A DNA stretch of 64,000 nt from Acetivibrio thermocellus ATCC 27405 (GCF_000015865.1 NC_009012.1:1116001-1180000), one strand, 5' to 3'. Positions 29,255-39,683 are shown, numbered from the stretch's first letter. Program-made: numbers and translations. The notes: generated from the sequence alone by a model not told the origin.

Positions 29255-29728
29255 ATGGGATTTTTTGATTTTTTATTTAATACGCAAAGCGACACAAATA
29301 CAGATAACAGCAATGACCCCGCTGAAAACAGAGCAAAAAAGTTCCAGCCCTTCAACCAGGAGTTTTCGCTGGACATGACAACGGAGCCTTACGGTAATAA
29401 CATGGATGAAACCAACAACTTTTATTCAAACAACGGAGTGCAAATTCAAGACGCCAAAAACGTATTTCGCCTGGTGTACAGCGGTATCCTTGCCAAGAAC
29501 AATCCTGAGAACCTGTATGCGGTAATAGGCTACGGAAACAACCTTGCGTGGGAGGATATCGAATCTTATTCAATGCGTAAGATAGGCGACCAGAAGTATG
29601 AGTTGTTATTCCCCGTAAAAAGGCCAGGCAATATTAATATAGCGTTCAAAGACGATGCTGACAACTGGGACAACAATTCAGGAATGAACTATTGTTTTGA
29701 AAACCACGTTTATCAGGGTAGCCATTAG
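29255..29728 (+). CDS. Intracellular CBM-like (carbohydrate-binding module) protein
   Basis: The 157-residue protein has a polar, Asn/Asp-rich N-terminal 60 residues without a signal peptide, then a beta-rich domain with LVYSGILAKN and a C-terminal WDNNSGMNYCF. The W-(D/N)-N-x-G-x-(D/N)-Y pattern is typical of starch-binding modules of the CBM25/CBM53 type. GGAGG precedes the ATG. It is a lone plus-strand gene between minus-strand genes and has its own terminator. A role in binding intracellular glycogen or another glucan is an inference. Confidence 0.6.
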   Translation: MGFFDFLFNTQSDTNTDNSNDPAENRAKKFQPFNQEFSLDMTTEPYGNNMDETNNFYSNNGVQIQDAKNVFRLVYSGILAKNNPENLYAVIGYGNNLAWEDIESYSMRKIGDQKYELLFPVKRPGNINIAFKDDADNWDNNSGMNYCFENHVYQGSH

Positions 29729-29744
29729 GCTACCCCTTTTATTG
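29716..29744 (+). terminator. Terminator of the CBM-like gene
   Basis: GGGTAGCC and GGCTACCC form a perfect 8-bp stem around ATTA, followed by CTTTTATT. The stem overlaps the stop codon region of the gene. Confidence 0.85.
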
Positions 29745-29773
29745 TTTTTATAAAGCAGAAAAATTTATGTATT

Positions 29774-30073
29774 TTATGACTCCTCAGAGTCTACAACTCT
29801 GCTTATGGCCGATCTTATAATCTTTATCTGGGTTCTTTCAACACTGGTCTCAATAGTTATCTCATCATCCTTGATATTTATTATTTTTCCTATAATACCT
29901 CCCGTTGTAATAATATTATCACCGGTCTTAAGTGCCTTAAGCATTTCTGCGTGCTTTTTTTCCCTCTTTCTCTGAGGCAAAATTATCATGAGATACATAA
30001 TGACAATAAAGGCCAACGGCACAATCAACGCACTTATAAGCTCCTGAATACCGGCTCCTCCTTCTTGCGGCAT
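29774..30073 (-). CDS. yajC: Preprotein translocase subunit YajC
   Basis: YajC is a small membrane protein associated with SecDF. One N-terminal transmembrane segment (ALIVPLAFIVIMYLMIIL) is followed by the conserved PQRKREKKHAEMLKALKTGD and a small soluble domain with GGIIGKI. The ATG at 30073 (MPQEGG) is chosen because AAAGGAGG stands just upstream; an in-frame ATG six codons earlier overlaps that site. It follows tgt, the usual queA-tgt-yajC order. Confidence 0.93.
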   Translation of the reverse strand: MPQEGGAGIQELISALIVPLAFIVIMYLMIILPQRKREKKHAEMLKALKTGDNIITTGGIIGKIINIKDDEITIETSVERTQIKIIRSAISRVVDSEES

Positions 30074-30175
30074 AAAAAAACCTCCTTTCATTTTTTTGTT
30101 TCGTCCTGTTATTTTTGTATTGTTAAATTATAAATTAAAACCGGGTTGTTAAATACCTGATTATATTAAATAAAA

Positions 30176-31330
<1,155 letters not shown>

Positions 31331-31363
31331 TTAAAATTTACTAAAATTTATTTAAACATTTTA

Positions 31364-32389
31364 TCATTTTATAAACATGGCGTCACCAAAGCTGAAAAAT
31401 CTGTATCTTTCCTTGACGGCAATATTATAAGCTTCCAATATTTTTTCCCGTCCTGCAAGTGCGCTTACCAACATAATAAGTGTGGATTCCGGCAAGTGAA
31501 AATTGGTTATTAATGAATCTACAACTTTAAATTTGTATCCCGGGTAAATAAAAATATCCGTCCATCCGCTTTGGGGCCTTACAATACCATTTTCATCTCC
31601 CACCGTTTCAAGCACTCTGCAGCTTGTAGTCCCCACCGCTATTATTTTGCCGCCGTTTTGCTTTGTTGAATTTATTTTGTCGCAGTCCTCTTCTTTTATC
31701 CGGTAAAATTCGCTGTGCATCTTGTGCTCTTCCAAATTTTCAACCTTCACCGGCCTGAATGTGCCAAGCCCCACATGAAGCGTCACATAAGCAATCTTTA
31801 CGCCCCGGCCGGCCAATTCTTCCAAAAGCTCCAAAGTAAAATGAAGTCCCGCGGTGGGAGCCGCGGCAGAGCCTTTGTATCTTGAATAGACAGTCTGATA
31901 TCTTTCCGCATCATCCAGCTTTTTTGTTATATAAGGAGGCAGCGGTACAATACCAATCCTGTCAAGAATTTCTTCAAAAATGCCGTCATACTCAAATCTT
32001 ACAAGTCTGTTTCCTTCCTCAACTATCTCAATAACCTCGGCTTTAAGCTCTCCATTTCCAAATACAAACCTTGCCCCCGGTTTTGCCTTTTTACCGGGTT
32101 TTAAAATAACTTCCCAAACGTCTCCGTTAATCCTTTTTAGAAGAACAAACTCAATTTTGCCCCCGGTACCTTCCTTTTCTCCCAAAAGTCTTGCCGGTAT
32201 AACCCTGGTATCGTTCAGAACAAGGCAATCACCTTTGTTTATGTACTCGACAATATCCTTAAATCTCTTGTGGGAAATTTTCCCGGTTTCTTTGTCGAGT
32301 ACCATGAGCCTTGACATGTCCCTTTTTTCAACTGGTTCTTGAGCAATTAATTCTTGCGGCAAATCATAATAAAAATCACTAACCTTCAT
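31364..32389 (-). CDS. queA: S-adenosylmethionine:tRNA ribosyltransferase-isomerase
   Basis: QueA transfers and isomerises the ribosyl part of SAM to preQ1 in tRNA, making epoxyqueuosine. Conserved blocks are [49 protein letters not shown] and [18 protein letters not shown] start at the ATG at 32389, giving 341 residues; a TTG two codons earlier is possible. The ribosome site is weak (GGTG at nine bases). It is the first gene of queA-tgt-yajC. Confidence 0.96.
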   Translation of the reverse strand: MKVSDFYYDLPQELIAQEPVEKRDMSRLMVLDKETGKISHKRFKDIVEYINKGDCLVLNDTRVIPARLLGEKEGTGGKIEFVLLKRINGDVWEVILKPGKKAKPGARFVFGNGELKAEVIEIVEEGNRLVRFEYDGIFEEILDRIGIVPLPPYITKKLDDAERYQTVYSRYKGSAAAPTAGLHFTLELLEELAGRGVKIAYVTLHVGLGTFRPVKVENLEEHKMHSEFYRIKEEDCDKINSTKQNGGKIIAVGTTSCRVLETVGDENGIVRPQSGWTDIFIYPGYKFKVVDSLITNFHLPESTLIMLVSALAGREKILEAYNIAVKERYRFFSFGDAMFIK

Positions 32390-32524
32390 AATCAACTAAC
32401 ACCGTTTCGTATTTATTTTCACAGTACCATTTATTTTAAGATATTTTATGCGATTTATATAGAATAATACATTAAATCCTTCTTTCATGCAAGGTTCAAA
32501 TGCAAAAAACTGCAGAAAGACACA

Positions 32525-32552
32525 TAAAAGCTCCGGAAAACATTTCCGGAGC
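32525..32552 (-). terminator. Terminator of the SpoIID-domain gene
   Basis: GCTCCGGAAA and TTTCCGGAGC form a 10-bp stem followed by TTTTATG on the minus strand. It lies 61 bases after the stop codon of the SpoIID-domain gene and separates it from queA. Confidence 0.85.
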
Positions 32553-32612
32553 AGTTTCGACACCAAAAAACGCAAAAGCAAAATCAACTGAGCCTACTTG
32601 GATTTTGTCAAC

Positions 32613-34325
32613 CTACTCAACTTTTGTTCCCGGGAAATAATGGGTCAGTATCTCTTCATAGGTAAATCCGGCATTCGCCATGCCCTTGGCTCCTTCCTGA
32701 CTCATTCCCACTGCATGGCCCCAGCCTTTTCCTTTAAAGGTATAGGTCGTCGGAATCAGCGAAACGGTTTTTAAACCACTTGAGGTAACGACATTTATCT
32801 TTCCGTTTGCAGGACTTACGGTTTTAAGTCCCGAAGCCGTCATCACCTTTTTTCCTGCAAGCTGAGTTTTTACCGGTTCACCGTCATTTCCTTTTACAAA
32901 GATGTCTGCATCCGTCGTAATGTCATACCATTGACTGTCAAGGTTTAAAAAGCTTCTTGTTGAGCTGTTTGTATAAACTTTCTCTCCGTGGCTTCCTTTC
33001 ACTATTACCTCAGTTGCTCTTCCCGCTTCGGATCTCTTTGTTATATAAATCCCCAGTATGTCCCCTATTTTTATGCCACGGTCGGTCATTATCTGCTTTA
33101 TCTGCTGTGCGGTAAACGAAACTTCCCAATTGTAATGCCACGAATCTCCCGATTCATATTTATCTTCAACGCTTACAAGATACGGATACCCTTCACTTCC
33201 CCAGACATTCCTCACATCCTCGGTTCTTCCACCGCTGGAGCTGAAATAAAACACTTCCGCAGGTTTTCCGTTGTATGTAACTATCTTTCCTTTTGTTTCA
33301 TCAACTGCTTTATTGGTTGCTGCCGTTTCTCCGTCAAAGCCCTTATACACCTGGGAATACACAGTGGGGCACAAGTCAAACTGAAGCCTTTTGTATTTGT
33401 TCAAGTTTTTCACCGTATAGGTTCTTGCAGCAACAGCCTGGGCTTTTAAGGCCTCAGGGTGGGAACTTGCCTGTATCTCATAGGGCACAACCCCATACAA
33501 ATATTCTTCAATATTAATCACATTAATTACCGTCATGTCACTTCCGGATAGTCTCAAAATTTCAAATGCTCCGCGATATCTCTTCCCGTCATCCCCGTTA
33601 ATCCTTAAAACACCGGTTTCATCACTGACTTCGGGATGCACCTGGAATGCATAATATAGTGAATCAAACATCAGCATAACCTGTCCGTCTTTTGACAGAA
33701 CAACTATTCTTGACTCGGACGGAGATACAACACTGTAATCCCCGTTCTTTAAAACCGGATCTATCTGATTTGTTATTGCCTTTTTGGCTTCCTTCTCGTC
33801 AACATAAAAACCCGTCCAGATTTGCCAGCCGTCATCATAGACTGCATAGGCATTCACGCCTTTTTGTTTCATTTCAGCAAGGCTTTTGGAAAGAGCACTG
33901 TAATCTTTATAATCTTTTCCTATTTTTATATGATAAGCTCCAATAACTTCTCCCGAAGGAACTTTCCCCGAAGAAGGATTGAATTCCGAAAATCCGTCGC
34001 TTCCTTTTACAAAAAATGCGTCTTTTCTTATAGTAACCGCATTACCGGAAGGCTCTTTAAGAAGGCACGTAAAGCCCTTTTCCGAGAAATACCCAAATTG
34101 AAGGCCTTTTTTGCTGTCCACAGTAAAGCTTGAAACTGCCGAATACTGACCCGTCTGCGGATCATTAAACATAAGGCCTATCCTTACTTTCTCCGGAATT
34201 CCTTCATATGCATATACAATGAAACTTTGTGAAAACAATACCGACACATACATTATCAATAATGATAATATCAATCGAAACATAATAGTCTTTGATTTGC
34301 AATTTGACATCAAACTTTCCACCAT
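32613..34325 (-). CDS. Secreted SpoIID/LytB-domain protein
   Basis: The protein has 570 residues from the ATG at 34325, five bases after GGAGG; the frame stays open 19 codons further upstream. An N-terminal signal or anchor segment (FRLILSLLIMYVSVLFSQSF) is followed by a SPOR-like part (LSKSLAEMKQKGVNAYAVYD) and then the SpoIID domain (NVINIEEYLYGVVPYE, SSHPEALKAQAVAARTYT, FYFSSSGGRTED, GWGHAVGMSQEGAKGMA). SpoIID-type proteins cut glycan strands in forespore engulfment. This one, with added SPOR-like repeats, is more likely a LytB-like or SpoIID-related wall enzyme than the spoIID gene itself. Transcribed alone. Confidence 0.88.
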   Translation of the reverse strand: MVESLMSNCKSKTIMFRLILSLLIMYVSVLFSQSFIVYAYEGIPEKVRIGLMFNDPQTGQYSAVSSFTVDSKKGLQFGYFSEKGFTCLLKEPSGNAVTIRKDAFFVKGSDGFSEFNPSSGKVPSGEVIGAYHIKIGKDYKDYSALSKSLAEMKQKGVNAYAVYDDGWQIWTGFYVDEKEAKKAITNQIDPVLKNGDYSVVSPSESRIVVLSKDGQVMLMFDSLYYAFQVHPEVSDETGVLRINGDDGKRYRGAFEILRLSGSDMTVINVINIEEYLYGVVPYEIQASSHPEALKAQAVAARTYTVKNLNKYKRLQFDLCPTVYSQVYKGFDGETAATNKAVDETKGKIVTYNGKPAEVFYFSSSGGRTEDVRNVWGSEGYPYLVSVEDKYESGDSWHYNWEVSFTAQQIKQIMTDRGIKIGDILGIYITKRSEAGRATEVIVKGSHGEKVYTNSSTRSFLNLDSQWYDITTDADIFVKGNDGEPVKTQLAGKKVMTASGLKTVSPANGKINVVTSSGLKTVSLIPTTYTFKGKGWGHAVGMSQEGAKGMANAGFTYEEILTHYFPGTKVE

Positions 34326-34641
34326 GTTCTCCTCCGTATTTGTCTTTTGTATTTTACTTTTCAGATTATAGAAAGCTCCCAAGTCAAAAAATCAACATTT
34401 CAAAATTATAATTAAATACAATATAAATTACAATTAATTTTATTTAATTATAAGACAGTTAATTATATTTTAAAATCATATATTTCGACAAATATATAGT
34501 TCGATAAAAGCCCTTCGTTCCCTTCCTTGTAACAGAATTGTAAAGTTAAAATGCCTGACAAAAAACGTATATTAATGCAAAATATGCATCATCCTATTTA
34601 TATGCAAGAAATTGAAATTGAAAATAACAAAGACAAATAGT
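34326..34641. other. Intergenic stretch without a recognised gene
   Basis: This AT-rich divergent gap lies between the SpoIID-domain gene (minus) and the dap operon promoter (plus). On the minus strand it includes ACAAAAGACAAA just before the ribosome site of the SpoIID-domain gene (near 34345). I see no RNA gene or ORF in it. Confidence 0.5.
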
Positions 34642-34670
34642 TTGACATATTATATTTTAGATGGTAGAAT
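34642..34670 (+). promoter_or_regulatory. Promoter of the lysine/dap operon
   Basis: TTGACA (34642-34647) and TAGAAT (34665-34670) are exactly 17 bases apart. Transcription would start near 34677, about 45 bases before the riboswitch. Confidence 0.8.
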
Positions 34671-34720
34671 AATTAAAAATAAAGTTTAATATCAAACTTA
34701 GTAGCATTTTTTATGATGCT

Positions 34721-34888
34721 TGATAGAGGCGCAGTTTTCAAGAGTAGGCTTTCTGAAAAGTTTGAGCTTTAATGACGAAAGTTGAAAGGGGAAACTGCCG
34801 AAGGTTGTATCTGCTCAAACAGATACAATCTGGTTATACGGTTAAGAGCTGTATAACTGTCATCAATTTATTTGATGGAGCGCTATCA
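34721..34888 (+). promoter_or_regulatory. Lysine riboswitch (L box)
   Basis: The P1 helix pairs TGATAG (34721) with CTATCA (34883). The conserved core parts appear in order: AGAGGCGC, AGAGTA, GGGGAA with GCCGAAG, CTGG, and GGAGCGC before P1 closes. Three long arms between them match the five-helix L box. It controls asd-dapA-dapB-ACT: with lysine bound, the terminator downstream forms. Confidence 0.96.
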
Positions 34889-34944
34889 GTTCATAAAAGC
34901 TTGTAGTGTATAACTGTATTAATACACTAAAATCTTGATGAACT

Positions 34945-34968
34945 GCTGGTACTCACACCAGCTTTTTT
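34945..34968 (+). terminator. Lysine riboswitch expression-platform terminator
   Basis: GCTGGT and ACCAGC form a six-bp stem followed by TTTTTT. An upstream pairing of AGTTCAT (34888) with ATGAACT (34938) lies between the aptamer and this hairpin and can serve in switching. Confidence 0.85.
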
Positions 34969-35062
34969 AGTGTTCTTAAAGTCAATTGTGATGACATATC
35001 GCACTATCAAGCCATAAAACGCGGTATTTAATAAGTTTATAATATATATAGGAGGTTATTTT

Positions 35063-36061
35063 ATGAAAAAGGTTAATTTAGCAGTAGTCGGAGCCACCGG
35101 AATGGTCGGCAGAACATTTATCAAAGTGCTGGAAGAAAGAAACTTGCCTATCGATAACATATATTTCTTTTCTTCAAGTCGCTCTGCTGGTTCGACTGTA
35201 ACTTTCAACAACAAGGAATATGTGGTGGAAGAGCTCACCGAGACATCCTTTGACAGAGGAATAGACATAGCACTGTTCTCCGCTGGAGCAAGTGTCAGTG
35301 AAAAATTTGCACCAATAGCGGCTTCAAAAGGCTGTGTGGTTGTGGACAACAGCAGCTGCTGGAGAATGAACGAAAAAGTTCCCCTTGTAGTACCGGAAGT
35401 CAATCCCCAGGACATTTCCTGTCACCAGGGCATCATAGCCAATCCAAACTGCTCCACCATACAGGCGGTTGTTGTGCTAAAGCCCTTACATGACAAGTAT
35501 AAAATAAAAAGAATAGTTTATTCCACATACCAGGCGGTATCAGGAGCCGGGCACAACGGATACATGGACCTCGAAAACGGTCTTAAGGGAGAACCTCCAA
35601 AGAAGTTCCCTCATCCGATAGCCGGCAACTGCCTGCCTCATATTGACTCTTTCCTCCCTAACGGCTATACAAAGGAAGAAATGAAAATGGTAAATGAGAC
35701 AAGAAAGATATTGGGAGACTACAGCATCAGAATTACCGCCACAACCGTAAGAGTGCCCGTATTCAACGGTCACAGTGAATCAATAAACGTTGAGTTTGAA
35801 AAACAGTTTGACCTTGAAGAACTCAAAGAAGTTTTAAGAAATGCACCGGGCGTCGTTGTTCAGGATGACGTTGCCAACAATGTTTATCCGATGCCTATTT
35901 ACGCAAGCGGAAGAGATGAAACTTTTGTAGGAAGAATTCGTCGCGATGAAAGTGTTGAAAGCGGCGTAAACCTCTGGGTTGTTGCGGACAATATAAGAAA
36001 AGGCGCTGCCACAAACGCCGTTCAAATTGCCGAAGAACTGATTAAAATGTGGAATAAATAA
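35063..36061 (+). CDS. asd: Aspartate-semialdehyde dehydrogenase
   Basis: Asd reduces aspartyl phosphate to aspartate semialdehyde, the branch point to lysine, threonine and methionine. The NADP site ATGMVG is at 11-16, the catalytic Cys130 is in NPNCSTIQ and the catalytic histidine in NGHSES. Length 332 is usual. GGAGG precedes the ATG. It is first in the riboswitch-controlled operon; no aspartokinase gene is in it, although a regulatory domain alone is. Confidence 0.97.
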   Translation: MKKVNLAVVGATGMVGRTFIKVLEERNLPIDNIYFFSSSRSAGSTVTFNNKEYVVEELTETSFDRGIDIALFSAGASVSEKFAPIAASKGCVVVDNSSCWRMNEKVPLVVPEVNPQDISCHQGIIANPNCSTIQAVVVLKPLHDKYKIKRIVYSTYQAVSGAGHNGYMDLENGLKGEPPKKFPHPIAGNCLPHIDSFLPNGYTKEEMKMVNETRKILGDYSIRITATTVRVPVFNGHSESINVEFEKQFDLEELKEVLRNAPGVVVQDDVANNVYPMPIYASGRDETFVGRIRRDESVESGVNLWVVADNIRKGAATNAVQIAEELIKMWNK

Positions 36062-36180
36062 TTACGATTTGATCCTCAAAGTATAATGAGTACTTTTTTA
36101 CTATTATTAAATATAATAAATTAGTTATAATAATTTTTGTCATGTTTAAATCACAAGTATAATGTGAAAGGATGTCGATT

Positions 36181-37059
36181 ATGAGGAAACCAATATTTAC
36201 CGGTGCTGGAGTGGCAATAATAACACCATTTACAGAAAATGGTGTTAACTACGACAAGCTTGGGGAACTTATTGAATTCCAGATAAGGGAAGGTATCGAC
36301 TCAATCATAATCTGCGGTACCACCGGAGAAGCATCGACAATGCCTGACGAAGAACATAAAGCCGTTATAAAATATACCGTTGAGAAAGTAAATAAAAGAG
36401 TTCCGGTTATAGCGGGCACAGGAAGCAACGACACCATCCATGCGGTTGAGTTGAGCAAGTATGCGGAAGAAGTCGGCGCAGACGCAATATTAAGCGTAAC
36501 TCCTTACTACAACAAAACAACCCAGAAAGGACTTTACGAACACTTTAAACTGATTGCCGAAAGTATCAAAATTCCTGTGGTTTTATACAACGTACCGGGC
36601 AGAACCGGCCTGAACATTGAACCAAAGACCGTAAAACAGCTGGCCGAAATTGAAAATATAGTTGCCATTAAAGAATGCAACATAAACCAGGTCGGCGAAA
36701 TCATAAGCATCTGTCCTCCGGACTTTACCGTATATTCCGGAAACGACGACATGGTAGTTCCTCTTCTTGCTTTAGGAGGCAAGGGAGTAATATCCGTAAT
36801 GGCAAATATTATTCCAAAGAAAACTCATGAACTTGTGGCCACTTTCCTTGACGGAAATGTTGAAGAAAGCAGAAAAATTCAATTAAGCCTTTTAAACCTC
36901 ATTAAAGCATTGTTCATTGAAGTAAGCCCTATTCCTGTCAAAGCAGCAATGAATCTCATGGGCATGGAAGTCGGAAAGTGCCGTCTGCCTCTTACGGATA
37001 TGACCGAGAAAAACTTTGAAATTTTAAAGCAAACCCTCAAGGATTACGGCCTGATTTAA
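36181..37059 (+). CDS. dapA: 4-hydroxy-tetrahydrodipicolinate synthase
   Basis: DapA condenses aspartate semialdehyde with pyruvate. The Schiff-base lysine is Lys164 (AIKECN), with GTTGE at 46-50, Tyr110 (VTPYYNK) and Tyr136 (LYNVPGRTG). I start at ATG 36181 ([10 protein letters not shown]), nine bases after AAAGGA; an ATG three codons earlier touches that site. 292 residues. Lies 119 bases after asd. Confidence 0.97.
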   Translation: MRKPIFTGAGVAIITPFTENGVNYDKLGELIEFQIREGIDSIIICGTTGEASTMPDEEHKAVIKYTVEKVNKRVPVIAGTGSNDTIHAVELSKYAEEVGADAILSVTPYYNKTTQKGLYEHFKLIAESIKIPVVLYNVPGRTGLNIEPKTVKQLAEIENIVAIKECNINQVGEIISICPPDFTVYSGNDDMVVPLLALGGKGVISVMANIIPKKTHELVATFLDGNVEESRKIQLSLLNLIKALFIEVSPIPVKAAMNLMGMEVGKCRLPLTDMTEKNFEILKQTLKDYGLI

Positions 37060-37118
37060 ACCACGCCGTAATCCTGATGAAATAATGTACAAATGCAAAA
37101 AGGAGAAGTGCTGCTCAA

Positions 37119-37877
37119 ATGATAAACATATTATTAAGCGGATGTAACGGAAAAATGGGACAGGTAATCAGCAAGCTTGCTTCGGAAAAGGAAAACGTAA
37201 GAATTGCCGCGGGGCTGGATATAAATACATCAATACAGAACCCTTACCCCGTTTATACCGATATAAACAAATGCGATGTTAAAGTTGACGTAATAGTCGA
37301 TTTTTCTCATCCTTCTGTTTTACAAAACTTGCTGGAATTCGCCATTGCAAGAAAAATACCGGCAGTTATAGCAACAACCGGTCTTAGCAACTCCCAGGTA
37401 AAAATGCTCCATGAGGCGTCAAAGAACATACCCATATTTTACTCAGCCAATATGTCAATAGGTGTAAACCTCATGCTGGACCTGGTAAAAAAAGCGGCAA
37501 AAGTGCTTGAAGGCAATTTTGACATAGAAATCATCGAAAAGCACCACAACCAAAAAATTGATGCTCCCAGCGGAACCGCACTGACCATAGCCGATGCAAT
37601 AAATTCCGTTTTGAGTGAAGAGCATGAGTATATTTATGACAGGCATTCCAGAAGAAAAAAGAGAAACAAAAAAGAAATAGGTATACATGCGGTAAGAGGC
37701 GGCACCATTGTCGGCGAGCACTCTGTAATCTTTGCCGGCAATGACGAAATAATTGAAATAAAACACACTGCCACATCAAAATACATATTTGCCGAAGGCT
37801 CATTAAACGCAGCAGTGTTTTTACATGATAAACAACCGGGCATGTACACTATGGATGACCTTATCAAAAATAAATAG
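37119..37877 (+). CDS. dapB: 4-hydroxy-tetrahydrodipicolinate reductase
   Basis: DapB reduces the DapA product with NAD(P)H. The nucleotide site GCNGKMG is near the start, and the substrate and catalytic segment EKHHNQKIDAPSGTAL with the catalytic His-Lys motif is at about 137-152. 252 residues. AAGGAG precedes the ATG. Third gene of the operon, 59 bases after dapA. Confidence 0.97.
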   Translation: MINILLSGCNGKMGQVISKLASEKENVRIAAGLDINTSIQNPYPVYTDINKCDVKVDVIVDFSHPSVLQNLLEFAIARKIPAVIATTGLSNSQVKMLHEASKNIPIFYSANMSIGVNLMLDLVKKAAKVLEGNFDIEIIEKHHNQKIDAPSGTALTIADAINSVLSEEHEYIYDRHSRRKKRNKKEIGIHAVRGGTIVGEHSVIFAGNDEIIEIKHTATSKYIFAEGSLNAAVFLHDKQPGMYTMDDLIKNK

Positions 37878-37899
37878 AATTCTGCCAGGGGGTGTTTGC

Positions 37900-38358
37900 A
37901 TGTCCCAAAAGGTGGATGCAAATATCGATATGTCTTATGACACGGCACTTGTGACAATTCGAAATGTCCCAAATGATATAAGACTTGTTTCCGATATTTT
38001 TACTTCCATAGCAGATGAAAACATCAATATACAGATGATAACCAAAACTCCGCCAAACAGAGGATATGTAAACATACTTTTTTGTCTGCCTTCAGAAGAT
38101 CTTTTCACAGCCCTTGCCGCCATAAACAGGTGCAAAGACCGTGCCAAAGATCTTTTGATTGAAGTTGATGCTTACAATACAAAAGTATCCCTATATCGTA
38201 GAGAAAAAAAGAATTTCAGAAACCTTGTGGCAGAACTTTTCAGGGGCTTTGCTGACGAAGGGATAGATATTAAATTCGCTACATCTTCCGAATCAGAGAT
38301 ATCCTGTCTGATTTGCGAATATGACTCCGACAGGGCTGCATCACTGATAAAAGCATAA
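37900..38358 (+). CDS. Free-standing tandem-ACT protein like an aspartokinase regulatory domain
   Basis: The 152-residue protein begins at ATG 37900 after AGGGGGTG. It has two ACT domains: about 14-80 (ALVTIRNVPNDIRLVSDIFTS, INIQMITKTPP) and about 88-150 (VSLYRREKKNFR, EGIDIKFATSSESEISCLI). This is the pattern of the lysine- or threonine-binding C-terminal part of aspartokinase, without any kinase domain. In the dap operon behind a lysine riboswitch it could act as a regulatory subunit for an aspartokinase encoded elsewhere, or as an amino acid sensor. Function is inferred. Confidence 0.82.
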   Translation: MSQKVDANIDMSYDTALVTIRNVPNDIRLVSDIFTSIADENINIQMITKTPPNRGYVNILFCLPSEDLFTALAAINRCKDRAKDLLIEVDAYNTKVSLYRREKKNFRNLVAELFRGFADEGIDIKFATSSESEISCLICEYDSDRAASLIKA

Positions 38359-38373
38359 AATCATTGATTTAGT

Positions 38374-38400
38374 TAAGCGGGGATTTATTCCCCGCTTAAA
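38374..38400 (+). terminator. Terminator of the dap operon
   Basis: TAAGCGGGGA and TCCCCGCTTA form a perfect 10-bp stem around TTTAT, followed by AAATATTTT. It lies between convergent genes (ACT protein and cobO) and may serve both. Confidence 0.8.
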
Positions 38401-38444
38401 ATATTTTCTGATTAAAATTTTGTTATCAGGCCATTTATGTAAAA

Positions 38445-38975
38445 TCAATACTCTATACCTTTTCTTGCTCCTATTCCTCTCTCAAAAGGATGCTTTTTAC
38501 ACACATTATGAGATACATAATCAGCAAGTTCAAGTATTTTATCCGGGGCATCCCTTCCAGTTAAAATTATTTCAACACCGGAAGGCTTGTTTCTTAAAAC
38601 ATCCGCAACATCGTCAACATCAATTAATCCGGTATTAATTGCCGCCATTATTTCATCCAGTATCAATATATCGCATTCTTCTTTCTGAAGCACGGCTTTC
38701 ACAAAGTCAAACGCAGTTTTAACCTCATTTTTCAGCTCTGCAATCTCTTTTTCATCCATATTAAATATAAATCCGTGTTTTTTTTCAAACCGAAAAATTT
38801 TAAAGCCGGGCTCCAGCTTCTCAAGGACCTTTAGTTCCCCCGTATCCTGACTTTTTAAGAACTGCACCATATACACGGTATAACCTCTGCCAAGAGCCCT
38901 TATGCCCTGCCCTATGGCTGCAGTAGTCTTGCCTTTTCCGTCCCCGGTATAAACCTGAATCAATCCCTTTTCCAC
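38445..38975 (-). CDS. cobO: Cob(I)alamin adenosyltransferase (CobO/BtuR type)
   Basis: CobO adds the adenosyl group from ATP to cob(I)alamin or a precursor. P-loop GDGKGKTTAAIG is at 11-22; DILILDEI and a C-terminal DAPDKILELADYVS are family blocks. 176 residues. It starts with GTG at 38975 after GAGGGTG. It is alone here; no other cobalamin gene is near, so it may serve salvage. Confidence 0.94.
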   Translation of the reverse strand: MEKGLIQVYTGDGKGKTTAAIGQGIRALGRGYTVYMVQFLKSQDTGELKVLEKLEPGFKIFRFEKKHGFIFNMDEKEIAELKNEVKTAFDFVKAVLQKEECDILILDEIMAAINTGLIDVDDVADVLRNKPSGVEIILTGRDAPDKILELADYVSHNVCKKHPFERGIGARKGIEY

Positions 38976-39138
38976 TTGCCCAACACCCTCTTTTCTCTTT
39001 CTAGCACTTTGTATATTCTAACAATAGTGTTCTATTATTTCAATCTAAAATTCAAAAATTCATACAAAGACCAAGCCCGTTGCAGAACAAAGTCATGTTC
39101 TCATCTTCAGATATAAATATCATTGTTCTTATTGTTAT

Positions 39139-39166
39139 TTGCAAATATAAACTGCCATGCTATAAT
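39139..39166 (+). promoter_or_regulatory. Probable promoter of the CAO-domain gene
   Basis: TTGCAA (39139-39144) and TATAAT (39161-39166) are 16 bases apart, ending 50 bases before the GTG start of the CAO-domain gene. Confidence 0.65.
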
Positions 39167-39215
39167 GAAGTAAAAAGGCAATATAAGACAGATTATGAAG
39201 GAGGTGTAAATAATA

Positions 39216-39683
39216 GTGAAAGTTTTTTGCATTATCATTGCCATTGTACTGTCATTATTTAATTCTCCTTTTACACAGGTTGCAAATGCTGCCGGAATAA
39301 AAAGTACAGATAACATTAAATTTAAGGAAATAACCCAAATGGATTTTAAAGATGTTCATCATATTGAAATTATGAACGGTACCACCGGAAAATTTGTTAT
39401 AATAAAATCTTCCAAATTAATTGAAGATATTTTTGCAGCTTTCAACAATGCTACATATAAAATAAAAACAGAGGACGGAAATAGAGGTGGATGGAGTTAT
39501 GCGGTATCTTTTTTCACTTCCGGTATGAACACCCCATTTTACATTGATAAAAACATTAAAAAAATGGATACCACACCCGTTTTGATTAACGGCAGAACAT
39601 ATATACCGGTCAGATACATAGCAGAAGCATTTAATATGAAAGTAAACTAGAACGGAAAAGAACGAACAGTATTATTAAATTGA
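39216..39683 (+). pseudogene. Secreted protein with a copper amine oxidase N-terminal-like (stalk) domain, cut short by an amber codon
   Basis: Translation from GTG 39216 (after AAGGAGG) gives a signal peptide (IIIAIVLSLFNSPF, cleavage near ANA-AG) and ends with PVLINGRTYIPVRYIAEAFN, the PF07833-type domain. The TAG at 39648-39650 stands where the family normally has tryptophan: the same frame continues NGKERTVLLN to a TGA at 39683, the usual end (KVxW-NGKERTV). A single TGG to TAG change explains this. The 144-residue product lacks only the last strand, so it may still be made. Function of these domains in Clostridia is unclear, probably wall or surface binding. Confidence 0.7.

Noticed and set aside
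32396-32587. A 63-codon minus-strand ORF between queA and the SpoIID-domain gene
   Set aside because: It has no ribosome site and runs through the terminator hairpin at 32525-32552.
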